63,686 nt of DNA from an uncultured bacterium (GTDB lineage Bacteria > Bacillota > Clostridia > Peptostreptococcales > Anaerovoracaceae): NCBI GenBank assembly GCA_905214195.1, contig CAJMLH010000006.1, positions 1 through 63,686 of the forward strand, in the 5' to 3' direction. Below are positions 18,842 to 27,375 of this stretch, one piece after another. Position numbers and translations under genes: made by a program. Position 1 is the stretch's first letter, and each line of letters opens with the position of its first letter. Below the pieces are notes generated by a model, which ran no database searches, was not told the origin of the DNA, and saw nothing but the letters and a program-made list of their open reading frames with translations.

Positions 18842-18862
18842 ATCTCGCTTATTTCCTCAAAA

Positions 18863-19963
18863 TCAAGTCTGTTGATGAAACATAGTAATAATTCTACAGT
18901 CAGGACAAATTTCTATGTACAAAGTCCCCTCTGCACAATCTTCAATAGTATCCCAGTGAATTTGAGCTAAATATTTCATTTTCTTTCCACAATCAGGACA
19001 CTCTCTATACTCCCAATCCTGCACCCAGCTTGCATATCCGCCAATAGTGTTTACATCATCGGAAAACGCCCCATAAAATAACGGTCTTTCTTTTTCCGAT
19101 ACTACAAAGCGGTTTTTAGCCATTCCATCTATATCTTCATCTTTGTAATAGTTTTCTTCTATTCCCTCAAACTCCATAATTTCACTTTTCCCATCGAGTG
19201 TAAATCTATTTGACATATCTTCTGAAAAGGTTACGCAGTTTGGACAGCAGCTTGCTGTAATGATTCCGTCAATTCCAAGAAAAGCAAAACGCTCGTCATT
19301 TCCGTCAAGCACAAGAATATCCATCATTTCACATCCGCAGTGAGGACACTTTTCCCTTCTCTTTCGTGCGATGAATGTTCCCTTCTCATCTTTTTCATCT
19401 TTCTGCTCAAAGGAATAACATTTGTCATAATTCAGTTTTATGTAGTTATTGTTGTCATCAAAAGTCCATCCGCCCTCTTCGGCATAAATATCTGAGTCTA
19501 CATAAAGTTTCTTTCTCCATGGCTTAGGATTTATTTTTAATTCATATAATGCGTCCTGAGCCTTTTTGCCGCCTGCCATAGCTACGCAGCCTAAAAGCAA
19601 GCTACCCTCGTATGATGATTCTGATGTCATAAGTTTTTCAATCAGTTTATCTGTTACCTCGCCCGTTGCATTGTAATACAGTTCACTCGGATAAAAAATT
19701 TCATTTTCCAGAGCTGCTTCTGCAATATCGCTGCAATCTGCGCCAACAGTCATCAAATCATGAAAAATATCCCATTCTTCTGTACTGTAAAATTCGTCAT
19801 CTAAATTTTTCAGCTTTTCTATAACTTGTTTTTTCTTTTCTTCAATTTCATCTAAAGTCCAATTGTTCACTTCTTCTCTGTGATGTCTTGCCCTGCATTT
19901 CCAGCAAAGCCCCTCAAACCCTAAAGGTGTTCCACATTCAGGACATTTATATTTCAAACTCAT
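18863..19963 (-). CDS. Multi-zinc-ribbon protein with DUF1963/YwqG-like C-terminus
   Basis: This is a 366-residue protein. It has a zinc ribbon at the N-terminus (CPECG and CWKC) and a helical, HEAT-like middle (~30-150). Two more Cys pairs follow at CPHCG and CCPNC, then a C-terminal IGGYASWVQDWE with CPDCG and CPDCR. The GGYxxWVQ element resembles DUF1963/YwqG proteins, but the match is short and I am not sure of it. The start is the ATG at 19963, nine bases after GGAGG. An ATG at 19972 directly abuts that GGAGG and is unlikely to be used. The function is unknown. Its position suggests an immunity or stress role. Confidence 0.55.
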   Translation of the reverse strand: MSLKYKCPECGTPLGFEGLCWKCRARHHREEVNNWTLDEIEEKKKQVIEKLKNLDDEFYSTEEWDIFHDLMTVGADCSDIAEAALENEIFYPSELYYNATGEVTDKLIEKLMTSESSYEGSLLLGCVAMAGGKKAQDALYELKINPKPWRKKLYVDSDIYAEEGGWTFDDNNNYIKLNYDKCYSFEQKDEKDEKGTFIARKRREKCPHCGCEMMDILVLDGNDERFAFLGIDGIITASCCPNCVTFSEDMSNRFTLDGKSEIMEFEGIEENYYKDEDIDGMAKNRFVVSEKERPLFYGAFSDDVNTIGGYASWVQDWEYRECPDCGKKMKYLAQIHWDTIEDCAEGTLYIEICPDCRIITMFHQQT

Positions 19964-20157
19964 CCTTATCATCCTCCAAATTAAAAATCTTTTTTCTTTA
20001 ATATCATTGTAAAATCAGCCGGATTCTATCAAAATGTCGAGCTTGCGAATCCTCTTTTATTGATTGATTTTAGTTTTTCTTTCATGCTTATAGCAAATTT
20101 CTCCTTTTATCAAATAAAGGACTTGCTCCCGATGCATTCTGTATCGGAAAAATTATC

Positions 20158-20685
20158 TCATATGTTATTTTCAATATTTCCCTGAGCGTTTTCCCTTTGC
20201 TCTACCAAATCAAAAACTTCATTCATATCCATCTCAAACATTACGCTATCTGACCTTACAGGTTCAAAATAATATGTAACTTTTTCTTTACCCAATTCTT
20301 CTTCCAACTCTTTCCACTTTGAAGTCAGTCCAATGCAGAAAGCAAGCGTATCACTGCCAAGTGAATCCATGTACCAACGAATTTGATATTTTGGAGATAC
20401 ATACTCTTGAATACTTTTCAATGTTGTGTCTCTATCTGTGCAATCATCTTTATAAGGAATCACTGTAACGACTCCATTCTTTTTCAATAAAATATCAACG
20501 CCACGCTCTTTTTCTGTTTCCGCACATTCAAACTGAATTTTATCTTCTTCCGGAAGTGTATCATTAAAATATTCAATAATCGATTCATCAAAGTCGCCCC
20601 AATCAACCCAAATTAACGCATCGCTTTCCCAGAATTCATCTCTGCTTTCATCCGGTAATAATAAAAACTTTTTTATCTTTTCCAT
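20158..20685 (-). CDS. Acidic hypothetical protein in immunity island
   Basis: This 175-residue acidic protein is not one I recognise. It starts MEKIKKFLLLPDESRDEF and has alternating strands and helices, with a WVDWGDFDESI segment and RWYMDSLGSDTLAFCIGL in the second half. It has no signal peptide, membrane segment, cysteine cluster or catalytic motif that I can name. Its size, acidity and position 30 bp downstream of the Imm17-like gene fit a toxin-neutralising immunity protein, which remains inference. About 190 bp separate it from the zinc-ribbon gene downstream. Confidence 0.6.
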   Translation of the reverse strand: MEKIKKFLLLPDESRDEFWESDALIWVDWGDFDESIIEYFNDTLPEEDKIQFECAETEKERGVDILLKKNGVVTVIPYKDDCTDRDTTLKSIQEYVSPKYQIRWYMDSLGSDTLAFCIGLTSKWKELEEELGKEKVTYYFEPVRSDSVMFEMDMNEVFDLVEQRENAQGNIENNI

Positions 20686-20715
20686 CGTTATTCACACTCC
20701 CGTTTTTTTAAATGA

Positions 20716-20949
20716 TTATTTTAACCTCAATACAATTCCCCATATACCAACTACAATCAATAAAACTCCCAATAAAAAGAAAATCATTCGTCTTGATTTA
20801 CGACCATATCTGTGTGAATCGGGCGCCCCTGTAGGGTCACAAAGCCAGTTCCAATTTCGAACAGCTCCAATCAAAATTATTGCACCAAAGATGATTGACG
20901 GTATCTGCCAGTATTCTCTGAAGAAATCTATAATTCTATCAATATCCAT
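20716..20949 (-). CDS. Imm17-like small membrane immunity protein
   Basis: This is a 77-residue protein with two membrane segments (~14-32 and ~53-74). A loop containing NWNWLCDPTGAPDSHRYGRKSRR connects them in parts. The pattern of a first helix, a tryptophan-rich NW-W segment with DP, a basic stretch, and a second helix ending in a Gly-rich GVLLIVVGIWG resembles immunity protein family 17. I judged this by eye, with no profile. GGAGG precedes the ATG. It is the first gene of the minus-strand island, just after a terminator and a tiny ORF. Confidence 0.6.
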   Translation of the reverse strand: MDIDRIIDFFREYWQIPSIIFGAIILIGAVRNWNWLCDPTGAPDSHRYGRKSRRMIFFLLGVLLIVVGIWGIVLRLK

Positions 20950-20998
20950 TTACAACCTCCTAAAGTCATTTATAATCCTCAGTTTCTAAATACAAAAA

Positions 20999-21042
20999 TG
21001 CCCTGCATCTTATGGTTTGTAATAACCGTCTGATACAGGGCA
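20999..21042 (-). terminator. Intrinsic terminator overlapping a small ORF
   Basis: On the minus strand TGCCCTG pairs with CAGGGCA across a ~30-nt loop and is followed by TTTTTG. It lies between the 53-residue ORF (21010-21171), whose last codons form one arm, and the Imm17-like gene. It insulates the island from upstream transcription. Confidence 0.6.
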
Positions 21043-21171
21043 CAAAAAATCCGCAAGCAAAACTTTGCACTTTTTAATATATGTAACTAAATCTAAATTA
21101 AACACTTTATCATTATAAATAACTGCGGCATTTGGAGACTGCCCGATATTTCGAATTGCTTTTTTATTCAT
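21010..21171 (-). CDS. Small hypothetical ORF (53 residues)
   Basis: ATG at 21171 is preceded by AAAGGA seven bases upstream. The frame starts MNKKAIRNIGQSPNAAVIYN and ends CPVSDGYYKP, then TAA. A possible promoter lies upstream (TTGTGC, 17 bp, TAAAAT at 21259-21287). The C-terminal codons fall inside a terminator hairpin, so the ORF may be a truncated gene or a genuine small protein. I recognise no family. It is the only coding candidate in the 20950-21446 gap. The rest of that gap holds the terminator and an inverted repeat at 21343-21365. Confidence 0.42.
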   Translation of the reverse strand: MNKKAIRNIGQSPNAAVIYNDKVFNLDLVTYIKKCKVLLADFLCPVSDGYYKP

Positions 21172-21342
21172 GCTAAATTCCTTTGTTTTAGTGTGTGGCT
21201 TGCCTTACACAATCCATAAACTTCGGCAACCGGATATTTTCCTTGTTGTCATGATATGATTTTACCAAATTTTCTTTTATTGCACAAATAAAAAATTCAA
21301 TCTCCCTAAAAATTTCATTTGATTATAATTTTAATTTCTTCA

Positions 21343-21365
21343 TTTACACGACAAGTCCGTGTAAA
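21343..21365. repeat. 8-bp perfect inverted repeat
   Basis: TTTACACG (21343-21350) and CGTGTAAA (21358-21365) flank a 7-nt loop. It lies about 80 bp past the MATE-kinase stop codon, without a T run on the minus strand. It could be a weak transcript-end hairpin or a protein-binding site. Confidence 0.4.
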
Positions 21366-21446
21366 ATACAGGTTTCCGAAAGTTATCCGAACATTTCCCA
21401 CATCATTGCCTCAAAAAATATGAAATGCTATAATTTTAAATAAATT

Positions 21447-23438
21447 TTACGAGTTTAATTGCTCTATATAATTAACAATAATATCAACAACTTCTTCCTT
21501 TCCAATGCTTGCATCTATACATAGATTGTAGTTACCAAAGTTCTTCCATTCATAACCGGAAACATTCTGATAATAAGCAGCACGAGCTTTGTCTGAGCGG
21601 CGCATATGTTGATAAGCTTCTTCTTTTGTGTCACCATACATTTTTTGAATATTTTGTATTCTATATTCTTCCGGTGCATAAAGGAAAACTTTTAAGACAT
21701 TTTCATAATTCCATAATACATGATTAGCCGCTCTACCTACAATAACACAAGAGCCTTTATCAGCTATTTTACGCAAAATTTTCTCTTGAGCAATCACACT
21801 TTGTTGACCAACATTTGTACTAAGGTATAGATTATAAAGTAGTTTCTCCTCTTGTTCATAATCACTTGATAAAAAACTTTCCGCTAATCCGCTATCTCTT
21901 GCTGCAATGGCTGTCAGCTCCTTGCAATAAAAAGGGATTTCAAGTTTTTCGGCTATGAGTTTACCGATTTGCTTACCGCAAGTTCCATGTTGTCTGGCAA
22001 TCGTAATAATCACTCCCGGATGGGTAGATGCAATAGATGCCGATTCCATAGTGCTTACAGGCACTTCTTTTAGGCTTCTTAAAAATCTAACCGTTAATAT
22101 TGTTATAACAGTACCTGCAACTAAATCAGACAGCGGTGAAGCAAAAAGAATACCATAAATACCGTTTCCCGGAGCTTTGCTTTCAAAGAATATACAAAGA
22201 CTAATTGTAAAAAAGACAAAGCAAATCATATCACGAAGCACTGAAGCAATCATCGCTTGTATAGGCTTTCCAATCGCTTGGAAAAAGATAGATGAAATCT
22301 TTATAAAAGCAGTAATGAAACTGCAACTTAAAAAGATTTTGAAACTGATGACTGCAAATTCCATATAAAGCTCGTTTTGTTTTCCGAAAATGCCTATAAT
22401 AATTTGAGGATAAGTAACAAATACGATGGTAGCTAAGATACCAATTGTCAAGGAAGATAAAAGAATATATTTATAGCATTCCCTTACACGATCCATCTTT
22501 CCGGCACCATAGTTATATCCTAAAATCGGTTGTCCCCCTAAAGCAATTCCACAAGCAATATTACCAACTATTGTATAAATTTTAGTTTGGATGCTAAATA
22601 CAGAAATAGGAATATCACTTCCGAATTTTGATAAAGCGCCATACTTAAATAACATCATATTACAAAGTAATGTCATGACAACCATGGATATTTGTACTAT
22701 GAATGTAGAACCACCTAAAACAATTAAATTCTTGAGTACAGGATAATCTATACGGAAACTGCTCTTTTTCAATTTAAAACTCTTAGGTTTACGGAAATAA
22801 ACAACGCAAATCACAAAAGAAACAACTTGGCCTATCACCGTTGCAAAAGCAGCTCCTTGAATTCCCCAATCTAATACAAATATGAATAAAGGGTCTAACG
22901 CAATATTGATAACAGCGCCCAAAAGCAACGCAATCATTGCGTAAGTCGGGCTTCCATCCGCCCTTATCATACTGTTCATGACATTAAACATTAAATAAGC
23001 CGGAAAGAAACAAGCAACAATCTTGAAGTAATCACAAGCAAGCTGCAGTGTTACATCCGATGCACCAAATAAAGACATTAGCGGTTCACAAAATAATAAG
23101 CATATAATCGACAGTATAATGCTGATTATTGTTGTAGAGACAATTCCCGTTCCGACACATTTATGTGCACTTTCGCTATCTTTTCGTCCGGCACAAATAC
23201 TTAAAAAAGAAGCAGCGCCGTCACCTATACACCATGCAAATGCATTAGCGATACATATGACAGGGAAAGAAACCCCCGTTGCCGCATTTCCTAAATATCC
23301 AAGACTGCTGTTTCCGATAAATATTTGATCTACAATATTGTAGAGAGCACCAATTAAAAGTCCCATCACACATGGAACAGAAAACTTTAACAATAGTTTT
23401 TTTATAGGCTGTTCGCCCAGCTGTTTTGTTTCTTCCAT
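21447..23438 (-). CDS. MATE efflux transporter fused to cytidylate-kinase-like domain
   Basis: This is a 663-residue two-part protein. Residues ~10-450 form a MATE multidrug/cation antiporter with 12 hydrophobic segments. Residues ~474-663 are a soluble cytidylate-kinase-like domain (Cytidylate_kin2 type). It begins with a P-loop-like ITIARQHGTCGKQIGKLIAE, then CVIVGRAANHVL, and a C-terminal YEWKNFGNYNLCIDAS. The kinase half would face the cytoplasm. The substrate of either half is unknown; a nucleotide-controlled exporter is one possibility. GGAGGAG precedes the ATG. Two operator-like palindromes lie in the upstream region. It appears to be transcribed alone. The reading frame is continuous across the junction, so the fusion is real in this sequence. 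Confidence 0.85.
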   Translation of the reverse strand: MEETKQLGEQPIKKLLLKFSVPCVMGLLIGALYNIVDQIFIGNSSLGYLGNAATGVSFPVICIANAFAWCIGDGAASFLSICAGRKDSESAHKCVGTGIVSTTIISIILSIICLLFCEPLMSLFGASDVTLQLACDYFKIVACFFPAYLMFNVMNSMIRADGSPTYAMIALLLGAVINIALDPLFIFVLDWGIQGAAFATVIGQVVSFVICVVYFRKPKSFKLKKSSFRIDYPVLKNLIVLGGSTFIVQISMVVMTLLCNMMLFKYGALSKFGSDIPISVFSIQTKIYTIVGNIACGIALGGQPILGYNYGAGKMDRVRECYKYILLSSLTIGILATIVFVTYPQIIIGIFGKQNELYMEFAVISFKIFLSCSFITAFIKISSIFFQAIGKPIQAMIASVLRDMICFVFFTISLCIFFESKAPGNGIYGILFASPLSDLVAGTVITILTVRFLRSLKEVPVSTMESASIASTHPGVIITIARQHGTCGKQIGKLIAEKLEIPFYCKELTAIAARDSGLAESFLSSDYEQEEKLLYNLYLSTNVGQQSVIAQEKILRKIADKGSCVIVGRAANHVLWNYENVLKVFLYAPEEYRIQNIQKMYGDTKEEAYQHMRRSDKARAAYYQNVSGYEWKNFGNYNLCIDASIGKEEVVDIIVNYIEQLNS

Positions 23439-23460
23439 AAAACTCCTCCATAATAAAACC

Positions 23461-23473
23461 GTAAATAATTTAC
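23461..23473. promoter_or_regulatory. Operator-like palindrome 1 upstream of MATE gene
   Basis: GTAAATAATTTAC is a 13-bp near-perfect dyad 23 bp before the MATE-kinase start. With flanking ACC it forms an inverted pair with the copy at 23501-23513. It probably binds a dimeric repressor of the MarR or TetR kind. No such regulator gene is adjacent. Confidence 0.5.
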
Positions 23474-23500
23474 CAAGACGCCTTAATATGCTTTCTTATA

Positions 23501-23513
23501 GTAAACTATTTAC
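23501..23513. promoter_or_regulatory. Operator-like palindrome 2 upstream of MATE gene
   Basis: GTAAACTATTTAC followed by GGT is the inverted counterpart of the site at 23461-23473. They match in 15 of 16 positions and are 40 bp apart centre to centre, about four helical turns. That spacing fits cooperative or looped repressor binding over the promoter. Confidence 0.5.
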
Positions 23514-23902
23514 GGTAGTTTGTAGAAACATTCACCCAATTGTGAACTTATATAAGATTACAACTCACAAGATAATACCATAAATATATTTTAATATCAA
23601 TAAATCAATTTTATAATTTTATGCTAACTTGTAGGTTTAAAATACATGTTTGTTTTCACTCTTTTTTAGGTATTCCGCTTTCCTATCCGTGTCTACTCTA
23701 TGGTGTGCAGTTCAATCCCCACACTTAGAGCAGTACACGATACTCAAAAATGAAAACTTACTGATATAAACATGCTTTTTTTCGGCCTTGAGGATTTTAT
23801 GCAGAATTTCCAGTAGCCATTTTCCCCGGCACCCGTCAGAATGCCGTCAGCTTCCAATCCTCGAAAATACTACACTTTCGAGTCTATTCAGTATTCAGTT
23901 CT

Positions 23903-24829
23903 TTATAAGTATTTCTTGAAAGCATTTTTCATCTTCAAGGCAACATCCATCGCCCAATCGAACTGTTCAGACCACTTATCCTTATTATCGAAATCTGCCG
24001 AATGAGATATAAGTATTCTACTGGCTTTCTTGTCCGGCAATTCTCTCCAGTCAAGTTTCATACCCATATCTGTTTCAATTTCCATCTTATGCGAATGAAA
24101 CTTATGGAACATTTCTTTATCATCGGAAATATACCACTCTACCACAATCTGATTATCTTTGCGAATCTGATTGATGCTGATATGACAAGCGGAAGAACCC
24201 ACACTCATGGTCATCCAATGGTCTGTGCTTGCCTTCCTCTTGTTAAACTGCTTTGCAAATGCGTTATTTTGGAACGCATAATCATTGAAAGCAACCCAAT
24301 AGTCATATCTTGCTTGCAGCGTAGGGGAATTACTGGTATTACGCTTGATTTCCTTTGTCCAGTCATTCGGCTTTTCTACCACTTCAAATTTAACGGCGAT
24401 ATCAGAACTGCCGATTTGATACAGTTTGATTTCTACCAGGAAGAAAGCAATATTCTCATCGGTGTGATTGTTCAGCCATTCAATTGCAGAGCGATGTTCT
24501 TCTCTTGCCCTCTTTACAACCCAAATCACAATATCAGCAGATTTGCCCGACGCATATGTAATCAATTTACCAAGGTGATCATGGTTGGTATCTTCCAGCT
24601 GATTTTCGATAATGATTTTTCTGTCCGTTCCGGTTTCGGTTGCATAAATGTCAACATTAAAATCTCCAACGATGGACTCAGTCTCATCAATAGTTATTTC
24701 CAATCCAACAGCATCCGCCAACAATGCAAGATTGTCCTCTTCTGCAAGCCAAGGAGTGAAGTCCAACGCCTCATGCGGCCATACCTTTCTTAAATCCTTT
24801 ATTTCTTTTAACTTTCCCAAATTTATCAT
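23903..24829 (-). CDS. DUF4268-domain, PD-(D/E)XK nuclease-like protein
   Basis: This is a 308-residue protein. The N-terminal half (~30-150) resembles a PD-(D/E)XK nuclease fold: VGDFNVDIYATE, then the IIIENQLEDTNHDHLGKLITY element, then a strand ADIVIWVV. The C-terminal half (~170-308) is DUF4268, with RYDYWVAFNDYA and a late DWRELPDKKASRI. Such proteins occur widely as stand-alone genes in accessory regions and are suspected defence or DNA-processing factors, unproven here. In the nuclease motif the lysine is replaced by Gln (ENQ), as in several related families. GGAGG precedes the ATG. It appears to be a single gene, flanked by 460 bp of non-coding DNA on its downstream side. Confidence 0.75.
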   Translation of the reverse strand: MINLGKLKEIKDLRKVWPHEALDFTPWLAEEDNLALLADAVGLEITIDETESIVGDFNVDIYATETGTDRKIIIENQLEDTNHDHLGKLITYASGKSADIVIWVVKRAREEHRSAIEWLNNHTDENIAFFLVEIKLYQIGSSDIAVKFEVVEKPNDWTKEIKRNTSNSPTLQARYDYWVAFNDYAFQNNAFAKQFNKRKASTDHWMTMSVGSSACHISINQIRKDNQIVVEWYISDDKEMFHKFHSHKMEIETDMGMKLDWRELPDKKASRILISHSADFDNKDKWSEQFDWAMDVALKMKNAFKKYL

Positions 24830-24999
24830 AGTCCGGTTCCTCCTTGCTGCAAGACAATCGTCTTATCCACTCATCTTGTCCGTTTTCAACCTGTCAACTC
24901 AACCCCTAATTTTCTCACGCAACAAAGTTATTTTCAAAAGGCAAAGCTAAAAAAACTTCCAACTCTTGAAAACACCTTAATTAAAATCTTTTTTGATAT

Positions 25000-26160
25000 T
25001 TAGTCCTGCACTTTTGACAGCAGACAGACGCACTCCACATGCTTTGTAAACGGAAAATTATCAAACGGCTTAAGGTATTTGCAGCGATATCCGTAATACT
25101 CCATATATTTTATGTTATCCATCAGGGTTTTCGGGTTACATGAAACATAAACTATCTGGTCTACGCCGTATTCTAAAATCTTATCCAAAGCTTTTGGCTG
25201 AATCCCCACCCTCGGCGGATCAACTACTATAACATCCGGCTTTTTTTCAACCGTTTTAAGTATTTCAAACACATCGCCGGCTATAAACTTACAATTGTCC
25301 AGCTTATTGAGTTTTGCATTCGCCTCAGCGGCAGCAGCCGCTTCTTCTACCAATTCTATACCAAGAACCTCTTTTGCTTTGAGCGCCAAAATCTGGCTTA
25401 TGGTTCCTGTACCGCAATAAAGATCAAATACCGTCTTTCCACTGAAATCATCTATGAGTCCGAGGGCTTGGCTGTAAAGTCTTTCTGCCGCTTCAACATT
25501 TGTCTGAAAAAAGGAAAAAGCGCTTACCTTAAATTTCAGTCCCAACAATTCTTCCATATAATAGTCCCTGCCCCAGAGTATTTGCATAGAATCGCAAACA
25601 ACCGCATCTGCAAGATTATCATTTAAAGTCCTCAATATTCCGACTATCTTATTATCAGTTTCAAGGCTCAAAAGTCCGTTAACAAACGCTTCCTCATCAA
25701 ACTCGCTCTGCGACGAGGTGACGACGTTTACCAAAAGTTCTTTAGTTCTTACTCCTCTTCTTATTATTAGGTTGCGAAGAAGTCCAAGATGGCTCTTTTT
25801 ATGATAAAAATTATATCCCTTATCCCCGGCAAATTGCAGCACAAAAGATAAAATACGATTAAAATCTTCATCTACGAGCTGACAATTATCAACTGTTATA
25901 ATTGACATGTAGTTACCTTTTTTGTGCATTCCCAGTGTCATGGGACCATCCTTTATTAAATCTCCGAATGTGTACTCCATCTTATTTCTGTATCTGTATC
26001 TGCACGAACATCCCTCAATCTTATCTATATGCTCCGATGATACACCTTTCTCTGCCATCAGCCTTAGCACTTCATCTTCCTTTATTTTCAGCTGTTCTTC
26101 ATAAGATTTCCCCTGATATATACATCCTCCGCAGAGCTCATCATGTTTACATATATTCAA
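25000..26160 (-). CDS. rlmD: 23S rRNA (uracil-5-)-methyltransferase, RlmD/RumA family
   Basis: This 386-residue SAM-dependent methyltransferase makes m5U in 23S rRNA. An iron-sulfur site is formed by C4, C10, C13 (CKHDELCGGC) and a later GCSCRYRYRN. The methyltransferase domain has FDLYCGTGTISQ, VDPPRVG and the catalytic VSCNPKTL. There is no N-terminal TRAM domain. The start is TTG at 26160: an AAAGGAGA lies about ten bases upstream, an in-frame stop lies directly before, and the first cluster cysteine needs this start. The target base (U747 or U1939-type) cannot be assigned, so the symbol is a family name. It is probably transcribed alone. Confidence 0.86.
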   Translation of the reverse strand: MNICKHDELCGGCIYQGKSYEEQLKIKEDEVLRLMAEKGVSSEHIDKIEGCSCRYRYRNKMEYTFGDLIKDGPMTLGMHKKGNYMSIITVDNCQLVDEDFNRILSFVLQFAGDKGYNFYHKKSHLGLLRNLIIRRGVRTKELLVNVVTSSQSEFDEEAFVNGLLSLETDNKIVGILRTLNDNLADAVVCDSMQILWGRDYYMEELLGLKFKVSAFSFFQTNVEAAERLYSQALGLIDDFSGKTVFDLYCGTGTISQILALKAKEVLGIELVEEAAAAAEANAKLNKLDNCKFIAGDVFEILKTVEKKPDVIVVDPPRVGIQPKALDKILEYGVDQIVYVSCNPKTLMDNIKYMEYYGYRCKYLKPFDNFPFTKHVECVCLLSKVQD

Positions 26161-26234
26161 TTACAGTAAATCTCCTTTCAAAATCATGTAAGTTGTAAAA
26201 AGTTTCCTATCTTAAACAGGTTTACAATAAAAAG

Positions 26235-27356
26235 CTAAAATCCACCATACTTTTCGTAAAATTCTTCCTTATATTCTGTAAATCTATCTTCTTCTATGGA
26301 CTTTCTTATGTTTTCCATCATATTCAACAAGAAGTGAAGATTATGATTGGAAAGAAGCATAGCAGAAAGCATCTCACCTGTCTTAAAGAGGTGTCTCAAA
26401 TACGCCTTTGAATAATTACGGCAAGTGTAGCAGTTACACTCACTGTCTAAAGGTTCAAAGTCATGTTCATATTTTGCATTTTTTATATTTACACGGCCAT
26501 GAGAAGTCATGGCAAGACCGTGACGGGCAATTCTTGTCGGAAGAACGCAGTCAAACATATCCACTCCTCGTTCAACACCCTCAAACAGATAATCCGGTGT
26601 ACCCACACCCATCAAATAGCGTGCTTTATCTTGCGGAAGATAGTCAACACAATCGTCCAGTATATCGAGCATGATTTCTTTAGGTTCTCCTACAGACAAT
26701 CCTCCTATGGCATATCCGGGCAAATCCAATTCTACAATTTCTTCAGCACTTTGCTTTCTCAAATCTTTGTACATCCCGCCCTGCATAATGCCAAACAATG
26801 ACTGTCGTTCCCAGTCACAATGGTAGTCCTTGCATCTCTTGAGCCATCTTGTAGTTCTCTCAAGTGAATTCTTTACATAAGTTCTGTCTGCCGGATATGG
26901 CGCACATTCGTCAAAAGCCATCATTATATCAGAGCCGAGAGCGTTCTGTATTTCTATTGATTTTTCCGGAGTTATAAAATGTGATGAACCATCTATATGA
27001 GAACGGAATTTTACTCCTTCCTCTGTTATTTTTCTGAGAGGTCCGAGAGAAAACACCTGAAATCCACCGCTGTCTGTCAGAATGGCCCTGTCCCAATTCA
27101 TAAACTTATGGAGACCTCCTGCTTCTCTGACTAATTCGTGACCGGGTCTCAGATATAGATGATATGTATTTGATAATATTATATTTGCCCCCATTTCCTT
27201 TACCTGCTCCGGCCTCATCGCCTTTACAGTTGCCTGAGTTCCCACCGGCATAAATACTGGCGTTTGTATATCTCCGTGAGGAGTATGAACTATACCCCTT
27301 CTGGCCCTTGTTTTACTATCTTTTTTTATCAATTCATATGTTATGGCGTGTTTCAT
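26235..27356 (-). CDS. tgt: Queuine tRNA-ribosyltransferase
   Basis: This 373-residue enzyme exchanges guanine-34 of tRNAs with GUN anticodons for preQ1, the entry step of queuosine formation in tRNA. The sequence has DSGGFQVFSL with the catalytic Asp, the MAFDECAPYP segment, GGLSVGEPKE, and the zinc ligands in CNCYTCRNYSKAYLRHL. I set the start at the ATG 27356 with AAAGGA upstream. An in-frame extension of 28 residues is not part of the family. It works with queA and queH elsewhere in this window. A perfect 14-bp palindrome (27376-27389) lies 20 bp before the start. Confidence 0.95.
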   Translation of the reverse strand: MKHAITYELIKKDSKTRARRGIVHTPHGDIQTPVFMPVGTQATVKAMRPEQVKEMGANIILSNTYHLYLRPGHELVREAGGLHKFMNWDRAILTDSGGFQVFSLGPLRKITEEGVKFRSHIDGSSHFITPEKSIEIQNALGSDIMMAFDECAPYPADRTYVKNSLERTTRWLKRCKDYHCDWERQSLFGIMQGGMYKDLRKQSAEEIVELDLPGYAIGGLSVGEPKEIMLDILDDCVDYLPQDKARYLMGVGTPDYLFEGVERGVDMFDCVLPTRIARHGLAMTSHGRVNIKNAKYEHDFEPLDSECNCYTCRNYSKAYLRHLFKTGEMLSAMLLSNHNLHFLLNMMENIRKSIEEDRFTEYKEEFYEKYGGF

Positions 27357-27375
27357 AAAAATCCTTTCTTTTTCC

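Noticed and set aside
24002..24793. Long plus-strand open frame of 263 codons across the DUF4268 gene
   Set aside because: It is antisense to a convincing protein, and the composition is that of a mirrored reading frame.
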